Assembly: GCA_018136815.1 (NCBI GenBank)
Contig: CM030937.1
Location: 4,834,226 to 4,898,225, forward strand
Direction of reading: 5' to 3'
Length of the DNA stretch: 64,000 nucleotides
DNA from: Isochrysis galbana
Taxonomy: Eukaryota; Haptophyta; Isochrysidales; Isochrysidaceae
Shown here: one piece after another, positions 40,717 through 52,636 of the stretch
How the letters are laid out: each line of letters opens with the position of its first letter
Position numbering within the stretch: position 1 is the first letter of the stretch
Position numbers and translations under genes: made by a program
Notes under the pieces: generated by a model
Told to the model about the DNA's origin: nothing
The model's database searches: none
What the model saw: only the letters and a program-made list of their open reading frames with translations

Positions 40717-40733
40717 AACAAGAAAACTCTGAC
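40717..40733 (+). promoter_or_regulatory. Shared upstream 17-mer, copy 3
   Basis: AACAAGAAAACTCTGAC, ending 88 bases before the ATG at 40822; preceded by CTAGGAC. One base differs from copies 1 and 2; identical to copy 4. Confidence 0.5.
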
Positions 40734-40821
40734 AGGGGGTGAACGAGTTTGGGTCTCGTCATCAACGAAAAGGGGAACGAAAAGACGGAAGGGAAGGGAG
40801 AGAGCGAGCGAGCGGCACACG

Positions 40822-41797
40822 ATGGCCTCCACCCGTGAGTATCTGCGGCCGCTCCTCCTCCTCGTTCTACTCAGCTTAGTGAACGGGCTACGGAAGGGCG
40901 GGCCAACGCTCATGGTCGAGCCTGTCCACCCGCCGCACACTCAGCAGCTCCTGCTCGATCGCGCGCGAGAGCTGGCCCTTGCCGTAAGGGAAACTGTTGG
41001 CGCGGTCGTATATGGCGCTGTCCTTGGATACCTTGCGATCCAGTCAATCTTCTTCGTACTTGATCTACCCTCGCTTCTCAAGATGGAGTGGCTCGGCACG
41101 AAGAAGTGCTCTACTTCACAGGTGACTGACGGCACTGCAGCCGCGCCCACTGACACTGTTGCAGGGCACTGGGTCCTTGATCCTGCTCGATCTGAGTCGC
41201 TTGAGCCCTTCTTGAGGGCAGTCGGCGTGCCGGGCATCATTGCTCGGCTGACGGGCCGACGCGGGAAGCCATTGACTATCGTCATAGCTGACGCAGGCTC
41301 CATCACAGTAACTATCGGGAGCAACGCTGCCGAGCAGCTGGAGCTAGGAAAGACAACCATTGTCTCAACGTGAGAGCACGCAGCGCATTGCAACTGCACC
41401 GTCCAGCCTGCTCCCCTGCAATTTCACAGGTGCTGGACTGGCCATCACTCTTCATGTTTTGCTCTTGCGTGGGAATCGTGTGAATGCACCGCCTTTCTGT
41501 GCGAAAAAGATCTCCTTCGAGCCATGATACTGCCACCCAACTCAAGCCTTGCTTTCTCACGTCCGCAGGCCAGGAGGCAAAGTTGAGGCTGAAGTAGAGG
41601 CTGATTCATCTATTCTTACATTTGGCAAGCCCTTGTGGCATGGCTTCACGGTTACGAAGAGGGGTCCTGCCAAGGGACATGTAACGACTGAGAGGCGAGA
41701 GCTTGTTGAACGGGATACCCTACGAGTAATCGTGTCTCATTGGGACCCAGCAAAGCCGATCAAGACGGAAGTGACGCGCATTTACACCCGCTTTTAA
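40822..41797 (+). CDS. Membrane-anchored calycin-like protein, two exons
   Basis: Exons 40822-41369 and 41569-41797 join within a Thr codon (GTGAGA...CCGCAG) to give 258 residues. The N-terminus has a hydrophobic segment (YLRPLLLLVLLSLVNG), probably a signal peptide. A second hydrophobic segment at about 61-86 (VVYGAVLGYLAIQSIFFVLDL) is a likely membrane anchor. From about residue 113, GHWVLDPARSESLEPFLRAVGVP and the following alternating beta strands (ending DTLRVIVSHWDP, VTRIYTRF) resemble the intracellular lipid-binding or lipocalin-like barrel, where a G-x-W strand opens the fold. Such barrels bind small lipophilic ligands; the ligand here is unknown. The fold call is by pattern only. Confidence 0.72.
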
Positions 41798-41814
41798 GAC
41801 GGCATTCAATTGGA

Positions 41815-41873
41815 TTTCACTATCATATACCCTCTTTGGATTTCACTATCCTATACCCTCTTAGTTGGATCCA
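41815..41873 (+). repeat. Tandem repeat, two 29-bp units
   Basis: TTGGATTTCACTATC(A/C)TATACCCTCTT occurs twice in a row just after the calycin-like gene. Confidence 0.85.
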
Positions 41874-42305
41874 GCTTACCGTTACGTGCGCAGGGCCTTC
41901 GATTCATAATGGCATGGATATTCACGTTTTCATTTTGCAGTGTGTAGTGGGCAAGCAACGCTAGATAAGTGAGATAGAGATAGAGTGTAGATAGGTAGGT
42001 AGATGAGGCGGACGGGGCGCGCAGAGCCGCTAAGGCATAGGCTGCCTATGTAGACAGGTCTTCATGTGCACCCCTCACGCCGACTTCCTCAAGCAGTGGG
42101 TATGCCTTCAAGTGATGCGTGATGCGTCACGTAAGCGCAAGCTTCTCTCGTAGACGCTTTTGGGTGTGTTGCGATGCGTGTCGTGGCGCATGTGTCATGT
42201 GTGAAGTGAGGGCAAGCAACGCACTATTTTCAAGGACAAGTTGTGGACAACTTTGTCACAACCCACATGGCACAACATACACATTCCTCCCCCTGACAAC
42301 CGTGC

Positions 42306-42418
42306 CCTATATAAATTTCTTAATAGTCTCACCGCACACGCGGCCGTGGACCCTCTACTTTCTACTCACGCAGCAAAACTTTCTACACCTCCACTCTCCC
42401 GGCCTTTTCCCAGGGGCT
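42306..42418 (+). repeat. Dispersed repeat R2, copy 3
   Basis: TATATAAATTTCTTAATAGTCTC, then CGCACACGCGGCCGTGGACC and CTACTTTCTACTCACG, shared with 63530-63625. It abuts the retroelement block that starts at 42420. Confidence 0.8.
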
Positions 42419-42419
42419 C

Positions 42420-45400
42420 GTTGTCGCATTCGCGAATCGACGCTCGTTAGGCTTCTCTCTTCTCTTCGTTCGGTATTTATCGTTATAATTCTCTCGTTCT
42501 CGTTCTCGGTCAAAAACTTCGCGTGGACGCCTAGCTAGGATCTAGGGTTGTGGAGCGCCCTCTCTTTTTCTCTCGAAGAGAAGGGAAGTTTCCCCACCTT
42601 TCTTCCTCCCAGGCGCCTCGCAAAAGGTTTAATTCGCTATCTCCCCGCGTTTCTTCACCTGCTTCTGGGGGCAATCAGGTTTGGTTTGCCATCTCCCCTT
42701 GGAGATCGATTTAGGTTCGCTGCTTGGGTGAGGGAATCTTTCTCCTTGGTCCTTGGTTTGCCATCTCCCCTTGGAGATTGATTTAGATTCGCTGCTTTGG
42801 TTTTTGGTTATCTTTCCCCTTGATGCAAGTTGCATGAAAGCCCTTGGTCCCGTTGGTTTTTTTTTGGTTTTCTCCTCCCTTGGTTGCTACTCAGGGTTGC
42901 TCGATAGAAACGTCTAGAAGGTTCTCGCTCAACGGCAAGATTTCTTCGGTTGCAAGGATATCTCGCTGCGATCTGTATCCAAAGTGATCGCCGCGGTTGC
43001 GCGACATAACGTTCCTCTGACGAATTGGAATGGCCCATAGGGCCTGAGGGCAATGAGGAAGGAGGCAGACCGGCGGCAGGCGCGGCGGAGGAGACGACTT
43101 CGGAGACGCTGACGGGCTGAGGCCCGTCAGCAGAGGAAGGCGGGCAGGCGGGCTTGAGCGAGGGCGAGGACGGCGGCGAGAGCGACATCGAGCGAGTGGC
43201 GAGAGGCGAGGGTGAGTGTGAGGAGGGCTGTGTTGGCAGGGGCTGGTGAGGCAAGGCGAGTTTGTAGGGTACGAGTGTTACGAGAGCGAGAGCGACGAGA
43301 GCGAGAGCGACGGATGACGACTGACGACAGGACGTCGGATCCAACGATGCAGAAAACAACAGGATGCACCGACTCACGAACGCACTAGAATCATTCACCC
43401 AAACCAAGCAAAACATGAAATAACCGAGACCCCACATCGCCGGTATCTCAAACACGTCGCGAGAGACGGAGAGAGAGAGCGAGAGAGAGAGAGATTCCGC
43501 AGCGACGGTCGGAGCGTGTCTTCGCTTTGGATTTTCCCACCAAGGCGGAAAGTCGAAGAGGAACGTTATGTCGCGCAACCGCGGCGATCACATTGGTTGG
43601 ATACAGATCGCAGCGAGGTATCCTGTCGCATCCGCGATCGACCTTTTTGTTTTAGAAGTTGTCTGCGTTTCTATGTCCCCTCCTTGCAGGCTAAGTCGCG
43701 CGTTCAGGTATCGCCGGTGCAAGGAACCGCCCCCCTTGTGTGACCCTGATTCCCCCTCAGGTGTTGGCCGTTGGATGATATCGTGGCGCTGTTTTACTTC
43801 GGTCTTCATCAACTCACTTAAGGGCTTTCGAAAGATTCCCTCCTTATTCTTGTGCGTAACTGTCGCCCCCGTCGGATCGTCCGTCGCCCCGTCGCTCTCT
43901 TGTCGGCATTCTCTTCCTTGTTCGATCTGTCAGCAGGTTCCTGTGCGTTCCGTGATAAGGATACGTTAGTGTGGAGAGTGTTGACGTGAGTGTAGTGTCA
44001 TCTCGTCGGTCCATCGGCCTCTAGCCGTCTGTCGTCTGTCGTTCTTCGTTCGTCGCTCTCGTTCTCGTTCTCGTTCCCGTTCTCGTCCCTCGTTCTCAAC
44101 ACTACCTCAACACCAAACCTCACCAATCCCTCAGCCCTAGCCTATCCATCCCGATCCGCCCAGCCATGTCCGCTCCGTCGTCGCGCTCGCCCTCGCCCAA
44201 GCCCGTCCTCCCGCCTTTCTCTGCTGAGGAGGTGGTCCAGCCCGTCATTCCATCACTCCCGGCCTCCTTCGCCGCGCCTTCCGCCGATCGTCTCCCTTCC
44301 GAATCATCGCATATCGAGCCCGTGGTCATGCTCGATCCGTCAGGTGTACAATCCAAGTCGACGGTCATGCTCGATCCGTCATATCCTTGCAATCGAAGAA
44401 ATCTTGCTGTTGAGCGTGGACCTTCTAGACGTTTCTATCGAGCAACCCCGAGTAGCAACCAAGGGAGGAGAAAACCAAAAACCAACGGGATCAAGGGCTT
44501 TCATGCAACTTGCATCAAGGGGAAAGATAACCAAAAACCAAAGCAGCGAATCTAAATCAATCTCCAAGGGGACATGGCAAACCAAGGACCTAGGAGAAAG
44601 ATTCCCTCACCCAAGCAGCGAACCTAAATCGATCTCCAAGGGGAGATGGCAAACCAAACCTGATTGCCCCCAGAAGCAGGTAAAGAAACGCGGGGAGATA
44701 GCGAATTAAACCTTTTGCGAGGCGCCTGGGAGGAAGAAAGGTGGGGAAACTTCCCTTCCCTTCGAGAGAAAGAGAGAGGGCGCTCCAGAACCCTAGATCC
44801 TAGGCGTCCACGCGAAGTTTTTGACCGAGAACGAGAACGAGAGAATTATAACGATAAATACCGAATGAAGAGAAGAGAGAAGCCTAGCGAGAGTCGATTC
44901 GCGAATGCGACATCCTCTTCGACTTTCCGCCTTGGTGGGAAATCCAAAACGAAGACACGCTCCGGCCATCGCTGCGGAATCTCTCTCTCTCTCTCGCTCT
45001 CTCTCTCCGTCTCTCGCGACGTGTTTGATTGAGTTACCGGTGATGTGGGGTCTCGGTTATTTCACGTTTTGCTTGGTTTGGGTGAATGATTCTGGTGCGT
45101 TCGTGAGTCGGTGCATCCTGTTGTTTTCTGCATCGTTGTCCGACGTCCTGTCGTCAGCCGTCATCCGTCGCTCTCGTTCTCGTCGCTCTCGCTCTCGTAA
45201 CACTCGTACCCACAAACTCGCCTTGCCTCTTGCCTCACCAGCCCCTGCCAACACAGCCCTCCTCTCACTCACCCTCACCTCTCGCCTCTCGCTCGATGTC
45301 GCTTTCGCCGCCGTCTTCGCCCTCGCCCAAGCCCGCCTGCCCGCCTTCCTCTGCTGACGGGCCTCAGCCCGTCAGCGTCTCCGAAGTCGTCTCCCTCGCC

Positions 45401-45482
45401 GCGCCTGCGCCGCCGGCCTCGCTCCTGCCTCATTGCCCTCAGGCCCTATGGGCCATTCCAATTCGTCACTCGTGCCCCCCCA
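42420..45482. mobile_element. Inverted, permuted pair of retroelement copies
   Basis: Block A1 at 42420-42960 is the reverse complement of 44380-44925. Block A2 at 43018-43560 is the reverse complement of 44926-45482. A 57-base piece at 42961-43017 is the reverse complement of 43561-43621. In the plus copy A1 runs directly into A2; in the minus copy the order is reversed, with the 57-base piece between. Each A2 block contains a leader rich in CGTTCTCGTTCT followed by an ATG and an N-terminus of the type MSLSPPSSPSPKPACPPSSA; a related start stands at 44166 (MSAPSSRSPSPKP). These look like leader plus first codons of a retroelement gag/ORF1. No polymerase is present. Confidence 0.7.
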
Positions 45483-46106
45483 TGGGCGAACTAAGTATAA
45501 ACTTAGTTGATGACAACCGTGCCCTAGCCATTCTAATATAAATACGGATGGGAATGGCCACCTCGAGGAACCCCGTGCTGCGGGGAAAACGATGCGTTAC
45601 TCTATCTAGCGTGTCTGATTGATAGCTGCATGGTAGGTGTAGGTGGGAGCCCGTGGTGGTTCAGGTTTTGGCTTCTGCTTACTACTACTACCGGGGGCCG
45701 TTGTTTCCACTCGGTAACTATTGGCAGGGACAGAAATTCTTAGGTAGCTCCCAGCGGGATTTGGGATTTCAATCCTACGAAGCAGCTCCTGGAGCGTTTT
45801 GTTGGGCAAGCGGAAGGCCCCCCCCGGGAGCTCCCGTCAAGTCTGGTAGCTTACGGGGGGTTTTGCTCACCCCAGGGGCCAGGGGCTCCCGGAGGCTATT
45901 CTTACCCCCCGGGAGCTACCGGCAGCCAGGAGCCTACGGGGGCTAACATACATACTATACACAGACTACTTTTTCAGTATAAAGGAGCATAAGTATAAGC
46001 ACAAAAATGGCACAAGTACAAGCAATAATCACATAAAACAACAAGCAAAATCAATGTTACACGATTCGATGAAGGGCATAGGCAGAAAGGGCATTGCATG
46101 TCTCAT
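45483..46106. other. Intergenic, no gene recognised
   Basis: Contains a G/C-rich patch at 45800-45950 with GGGAGCT repeats. The frame 45653-45946 is low-complexity. Nothing supported. Confidence 0.4.
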
Positions 46107-47089
46107 TCACACGACTACAAAGTTGAGGTGCTTGGCCGAAACCCCGCGAGACCGCGCGATTCGGTTCAGCACATGCCCATACTCGAGCTGTACCCGCAAG
46201 ATAGTCAGGTTGTTGGACGTCGACATTCGGTCGCAGGCAGCTACGTACGCATCCAATCCGAGGCGGCTGCACGAGCTGACTTCCCAGTCCAGGTATTCGA
46301 GCACCTCCAATTCCATCTCGGGCAACCGTGCCACTTCAAGCTCCGGAAGCGTGAGCCGGAAGTCATCACACAACACTTTCTGCAGGAACGGTGCAAACCA
46401 AAACGTTAGCAAGAGGCGCTCAAGGCGGTGTGGAGTGCGCGCTGTTGGAAAGAAGTTGAAGGAAGCGCAAGATGCAAGTGTCTCAGTAATGATCCAGCGG
46501 CAGTACGGCATACCTCGTCGTAGTGTTCCTTGCATGCTAAGTTCAGAAGAGCGATAAGGACTGGCCTCACGTTACATACGGTCAGCTGGAAGCCATAATC
46601 GAGCATGCGGTTTAAGAAGGCAAGTGCCATCATGACCGCCTCATCACTGACCTTAAGACCTGCAACTATAGCTGTTATCAACGCTGCGATCTCGGCGTGG
46701 AGTGCCAGCGTTACTGCATCCGGTGTCTCTGAGTGCGTCGGTGGCCATGGAGATGAGCAGGTCACGAGGTCAGAGACGAAGTTTGAGCCGAGCATGACCT
46801 TTTCCTCCGTCAGTACGGAGTCCTCTGATGGATGCAGGAACTGTTCGGTCGAGATGGCGCAACTGCATAGCTTGCACACAACCTCGTGGCTCACAGTCAG
46901 AATCGTCCTGCTGGAGGCGCAGATCGAGTTGGGAGACGCGAAGGGAGCGCTCATCTCGCGAAAGTCAGCACAACAGGAGGCGGCAGACGAACGGTTCGAG
47001 TCCTCGTCGACGACCGTGGGCCTGAGAGGCAAGATCTTGTTCTTCCCCGACGAGGGTCGGCAAGAGCGGAACCAGCGGAGCAGCTGCAT
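46107..47089 (-). CDS. Cyclin-family protein, two exons
   Basis: On the minus strand, exon 1 is 47089-46514 and exon 2 is 46379-46107, joined in phase 0 (GAG/GTATGC...CTGCAG/AAA), giving 282 residues. The cyclin-box helices are clear: a first helix with SDEAVMMALAFLNRMLDYG, then VCNVRPVLIALLNLACKEHYDE. After the intron come KVLCDDFRLTLPEL and MELEVLEYLDWEVSS, where a Glu-rich helix followed by LDW is the usual box signature. This is the N-terminal cyclin box of the PHO80/Pcl or cyclin-Y-like group. Cyclins activate CDKs and phase cell-cycle or nutrient responses; which CDK is unknown. The ATG at 47089 (MQLLRWFRSCRPSSGK) was chosen because the frame further upstream crosses a pure 23-G run. 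The second cyclin gene is at 62132. Confidence 0.85.
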
Positions 47090-47122
47090 GAAGAGCGAGA
47101 GGTACAGCGACGCGGGTGCACT

Positions 47123-47237
47123 AGGGGGGGGGGGGGGGGGGGGGGGCTCCTGGTGGACTGTTGGCACTAGCTCGGTCCCCCCCCCCCTCCCCCCCCCTTC
47201 CCCCCTCTTCCCCCCTCTTCCCCTCCCCCCCCCCCCT
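47123..47237. repeat. G-run followed by C-runs at cyclin 5' end
   Basis: A run of 23 G at 47123-47145, then several C-runs at 47178-47237, beginning about 35 bases upstream of the minus-strand cyclin start. The mixed polarity could fold as a hairpin. Length is likely unreliable in an assembly. Confidence 0.85.
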
Positions 47238-47239
47238 TC

Positions 47240-48432
47240 CCGTCTCCTCATAGGCTGAGTTTCTCCTCCCACCGAGAGAGTTGGGAGAGGTCGGCCTCTC
47301 GCGTGGCTCTCGCTCCCGCCGCCGTCCCACGCCTCCAAGCCGGCGACGCCGAAACCGCTCCCGTCATCTTCCCATCCCGCAAATTCAAAGTTCTGTTTCT
47401 TTCCGCTCTCGTGTCGGGAAACGTTGCAGCACGGAGACGCCGCTCGTGTGGCCACGGTGGCACGCCATAGGACAACATGCACACCGTTGCAGAAGCTGGG
47501 CGTCCACTCTGAGACCGCGCCGTCACCAGAGCCAAAGATTATGGATGATTATCGACGACTTGCGGAGCACCGACTCACCGGATGGCGGATTCGGCAATCA
47601 TCTCTCATGTCTTGTCGTCCGAGGGGTTTCGTGTTTCGTCGATTTCTCGCCTATCCGTGGTCGATGCTCGATGGCGGGATTGTTCGAGGGTTGGTAAAAC
47701 TCGAGGGAAGTTGTGTGATCCAAATTCTACTCTGTAGACGTCTTATATGAAATATTTCCATGCGATTACGTACAGGTACCCCTCGTTGCCAAAATTCTGA
47801 GATTGGTAAAGTATGGCGTTCCGCTCTCTTCCCCGCCCCTCCGGGACTCTCAGCCCCCCTCCCCCTGGCGAGGGCGAGATCGCCCTTCAAGGCTCCTAGG
47901 CTCCCCAGCGGAAACGAACGGGGGGAAGGGGGGGGGAAGGCATGCGCGCCCATCTAGCGGCGCCGTGCCAGTGGGTGCTACAGGGACACCGCGAGCTCCG
48001 CGGGCGGCCCTGGTGGCGTGTTCGGCGGTCCACTGGTATGAGACGTAGCCGAGTAGCCGATGAGCCGCCACGCCCTCGGGCCGCCCTTCCCCTGCTTCTC
48101 CGGGCCTGGCGTGGCCAACCTCGTGGTGAAGTCGCCTCGAGAGCCGGGCACGCCATTGTCTTGTTCAGCACCCTGAGCACGGCTCACATGGCGCGGCTAC
48201 CTCACAAGGCTCCGTCGTATGCTCACCTGGCGTTGCGTGCTTGCATTGCGTATGGAGCGCTCGGTTCACAAGGCGTTTTTCGCAGCCTGCCTGGCTCGCC
48301 ACGCTGCTCGTCTGCTCGTGCAGCTCACCTGCACCAACCTCGCACACCCCCACCGCGGGGTAGGGGCTCCGTTGCCGATGAGGCACGGTCCCTCAGCACT
48401 GGCACTGGGCACTAGGATTATTAAACTAGGGT
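47240..48432. other. Intergenic, no gene recognised
   Basis: Open frames on both strands (for example 47942-48415 plus) are GC-rich chance frames without recognisable motifs. Confidence 0.4.
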
Positions 48433-48449
48433 AACAAGAAAACTCTGAC
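48433..48449 (+). promoter_or_regulatory. Shared upstream 17-mer, copy 4
   Basis: AACAAGAAAACTCTGAC, preceded by CTAGGGT, 338 bases before the FAM91 ATG (a long CT microsatellite lies between). Confidence 0.5.
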
Positions 48450-48549
48450 TGATGATCTATAATAGTGGCTCTGAGCAGGGTTCGCCTTTTTTGCTAACCC
48501 CCTCTCAACCCGCCCGCCGCTGGCGCCTGCGTCTCTCTCACTCTCATTC

Positions 48550-48771
<222 letters not shown>

Positions 48772-48787
48772 GCTTGCGCACGCGCGG

Positions 48788-51700
48788 ATGTCCTCCTCCT
48801 CCTCCTCTGACACGGCGGGTGCTGTCGCCGAATGGCTCGAGCGTAAGCCTGGCGCGATGCAGTGGGAAGTGCTGCCCGCCTCGCTACGCACGCGGCTAGG
48901 CTCAGAGTCTGCGTGGCTCAGGGCGGTGCGTGGCTACTGCGCGGCGCGCCAGCGGGCGTGGTGCGCAGCGCTAGGCCTCGACGAGAAGGACTACCTCATT
49001 GACCTCCTTCGACACTCGAGGGAGCACCTGATGCTCTATCCGTACCACTTGGCCGAGCGGCTGACCGCATGTGTCCCGGCCTCCTCACCATTTGAGTGAG
49101 TCCTCACTCGCCTCGCCCAGTATGTGTATTGAGGTGCCGGGAGAAGGAGAACTGCTCGCAAGAGTTGGCGACCCCTGTCACAGCCGGGGCTTGGTTCGAG
49201 ATCAGTCCCGCTCATGGGAGGTTTCCCAGACTGATCGTCGCCAGAAGAGTCGAGCACGAAGCGCCATCCTATCTGTGAGCAATGCATGCGCCGTCGGAGG
49301 GTAGGCTGAGTACCGAGCAGTTTCTTTCGGATGGCCATGCCGTCCCATCGCAGGTACTATCGAGAGATGCTCTACGAGACAATACGTGCGGAACGCTCGT
49401 ACGACTCATTGCCCAACTTTACAGCGGCTGACGCCGCGCGCTTGCTTCGAGTCGGACGCAATGAGTTCCTCCATGCCTTGAACGAATGCAGATCCAAAGG
49501 GTGGCTATGGAAGCGTCGGAGAGGCCTGATAATGCGCCAACTCCCCACTGCGCCGCCGGTAGATTTGCCGATCGAGCCCTGGTGGATGGTATGCGCCACG
49601 CCAATCGCGCTTACTCTCGCAATCGATATACTATCTGAGAAGCCGCTACGGCCCAAGGCAGGGAGCCGCCGCATGCAACTGCTAAAGCCAGGCCCCATTT
49701 GCGGAGATGGTTCAACAGCGTGGCTGACCAATAGCGGTGCTGCTGCATTCGTTGGCGGTGCTCAGCTCGATGCGGGGACAGCTGCAGAAGGTGAGGATGT
49801 CGCAAAGGACAGCACTGGTGATGAGGACTCCGGTGGAATCAGTAAGCTACATGGTAGCACTATGGCGGCTGATGGAGATATGCATGGCTTTGATGACGAT
49901 GGCGGCGCGGAAAGTGGCTCTGCTGACGGGTGGCTCAGTAGTGTCGCACGTGAGGCGCTCGTTGCATTGAGCGCAGTCCCGTTCGGGCGCAGACCGGTCT
50001 CCTCGTTGCCAAGTGACGGAATCCGCGAGCTGTACTGTGAAGGGTTGGTTCGTTTGGAAGTCCCGATAGCACCATTCGATAAAGTCGCGATACCGCCGCT
50101 TGTCGGCTTTGTCATGAATAGGGTGGCTCACGACCCAATGGAGAGGTTACTTTACCAGATCTTCGTCTCCAATGACGAGATGGCGGAGGTATGAGCCGTG
50201 CTGCCTACGCCGATATTTGCCCACTCACAGCACCTTCTAGGTGTACTGCGAACGAGCTCGAACTGAATGAGAGACGCCGATGTTTTCGAGATAAACGCAT
50301 CTCCGCAGTTTCTAGCGTCGCTCTTGAGGCGAATCCAACTTGGACTTTCCATACATGCTATGCCAACCTCCCGACCTAATGCACACAGGTGCGCCACTTG
50401 GCGTCGTTGCTGGATCAGCCGCTTGATCGCGTGCTTATGGCCGTCTCTCTTGCTTGCCGGCTTGGCTTCGCCAAAAAGAAGGATCAGCCACCGACGTCCT
50501 CCGTGTCGAGCCCCAACACGCAAGCGACTGGTGATGGGAGCGTCGACGGTACGGCCATCTTTTCAGCGCTCACAGAAGATGTGAAGGTAGCCTTTGGTGA
50601 TGGGGACGGTCTAGTCATGATGGAAGACAAGGCTCGGGTCGGCACATCAGGCAGCGACAGTGGAAGCATGGGGACGCGACTAGCTTTCCTCGTTGATTCG
50701 AAGCTTGCGGCGTGCCTGATGATGTCCAATCTGGCTGCAGAGCTGAAGCAGCATGCGGTCACGCTGTATGAGGTGAGGCTTTGGTCACGCTTGATGTCTG
50801 CACTTCATTCCTTCATCTTGCTTCCCTTGCATGGAAGCCCAAAATTCTCGCAGCACCGTCAGGCCGCAATGACGTGCTTCAAGCCCGACCCACAGCGATC
50901 CACCACTGACCCACCCAATTCCCACCCTCCCACCCGCCCTGCCCTCCCAATATCTACCTCCGTCCCGTGTCTTTTGTGGTCCAAGGTGGGGAAGATTCCG
51001 GCCGAGTCGCTCCCGGCCTTCCTCGAGGCAGCGGCCGCAGTGGTTCAACCTGCGGAGCCCGAGCTGCTCGAATACTTTGAGCATGCCATTGCCCTTCGGC
51101 ATGCCGTGCTCGCTCTGCGCGCGTCATGTCCGAATCGCCCTTTGGACATCGTCCGCACTGAATCTTTGCGTGAGCTCAGCCCGTCCACGCTTGTTCGTGT
51201 CCTGGACCGATCGTATGGCATGCTCGTTTCCATGGCTCCTCTCATTTCGCACTCAGAAACTGTGTTCTCGGACCAATCGCGTGTTCCTCATTTTGGGCCT
51301 CTTTCGCCTATTCTTGTGTCGCCGTGGCTGCGACTTGCCATCTATGAAAGTTGCCAGGCTGGCGCGCCATCACTGCTTCTCCGGAGAGGCACGCGGCTTC
51401 GTTCCCTCCCGCTGCTTTTGGAAGAGGCGCCCCATCTGCTGATCACGAGCTGGCAAGGCGAATCAAGTGTTGTGCAATCCTCCGTGGCACTCTTGTCTCT
51501 CAACGAGGCACTGTTGTATTCTCCTGTTCTTATACAAGCTTACGAGCCTGACCTTGCGAGTGTGCTGCACGTGGCATTCCCTGTATCGGCTAGAGATTTA
51601 TCTCAGTGTCGAGCCGGGGCCGCGTCAGCCGCCGAGCTGGTCCGCTCCCTCGGTCTCGAGAAGGCCTTTGGCTACGTTACTTTGCTTGATCGCAATTCAG

Positions 51701-52038
51701 GTTGGGAACCATTCGATATACGGCTCGGGCTGCCTCTTTTCGACCTCGACCTTTGCAAGGAGGTCTGCGCTGCCATCCAACGCGAGTGCCTGTTAGAAGA
51801 TGAGTCGGTGAAGGGCATGGCACAAGCCACAAAAGCTCTGGTCTCTCGTCTCGCTGCTTTTGCATCTCATTATGCCCCGCATACGGCCTCGCTGGAAGGC
51901 TGTTGTGGTCCCACAAAGGCATCTATAGGCCTCCCGTGGGTAAGTAGGTTGTTTGAAAGCGAAGATGTTGTGACTCAACCTGTCCAAAATCTCTTCTTCG
52001 ATGGCAAGGAATTGTGCGCATTTGTGGAGGCTGATTGA
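48788..52038 (+). CDS. FAM91 homologue (trans-Golgi vesicle tethering), four exons
   Basis: Exons 48788-49095, 49354-50188, 50389-50772 and 50986-52038 give 859 residues, close to human FAM91A1. Family-diagnostic phrases are present: LMLYPYHLAERL, then after intron 1 YYREMLYETIRAERSYDSLP with NFTAADAARLLRVGRNEFL, followed by PWWMV. Later come HLASLLDQPLDRVLMAVSLA, LGFAKK, and VGKIPAESLPAFLE. FAM91A1 works with TBC1D23 and WDR11 at the trans-Golgi to capture endosome-derived carriers via golgins. The frame continues through the third intron (213 bases, no stop), but the splice signals (GAG/GTGAGG, CCAAG/GTGGGG) and the family order LYE-VGK support removal. A hydrophilic insert at about 255-310 (GTAAEGEDVAKDSTGDEDSG) is lineage-specific. 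The start ATG follows a CT microsatellite directly. Confidence 0.92.
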
Positions 52039-52636
52039 ACATTTCTCTCGCGCGCCGACTTCTAGAAAAATTTCTTTGCATGCCGTATTCTCCTCGGATA
52101 TGCTGCTATTGACCTCATGTGCCTACATGGACCTCTTTCTTCACACGCGAATTTGCTGGTGTAATGATTGCAAGCTGCTAGCACTCACCACTCATTCACC
52201 AGTGCTGGTTCTCTACAGTGATTTGCTCGGCCGTCGTGCCAATGCTGCACTTTTGTTGACACTTGGCTCTTCAGTAGCTACGAGAAGCTCGTGATAACAC
52301 CTACGCAGCAGGCACTACCACGTTCGCGCAGGGCAGCTTTGGGAGAGGGATGAGTGCACGTGCTTGGCCCGACGGACGGCTCCACACGGGCCTCAATCAA
52401 GCACCGGCCCGCAAACTTGCGCCAAGCGGCATTGCGCAACGTGGGCGGAGGGTTTAAAGCTGCGAATAACGTCCCCACCGGCGCCACTCATGGGTGCGGG
52501 CGTAACCGCCCCGCGCCCCCCCTCTTCCCCCGCCCCCGCCGCCACCTGCTACTCCAGCAGCTCCAGCTTTTCATTGCAGCGGCTGAGCCATGCGTGCGCT
52601 GAATTGCGGCGAGGTGGTGTGGGTGTAGGGCACCCT
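52039..52636. other. 3' flank of FAM91, no gene recognised
   Basis: Short frames only. The stretch 52340-52600 is GC-rich with chance frames on both strands. Confidence 0.4.

Noticed and set aside
47090-47482. Upstream extension of the minus-strand cyclin through the G-run
   Set aside because: It would add a poly-Pro/Gly stretch encoded by homopolymers and starts at GTG; the ATG at 47089 is better.
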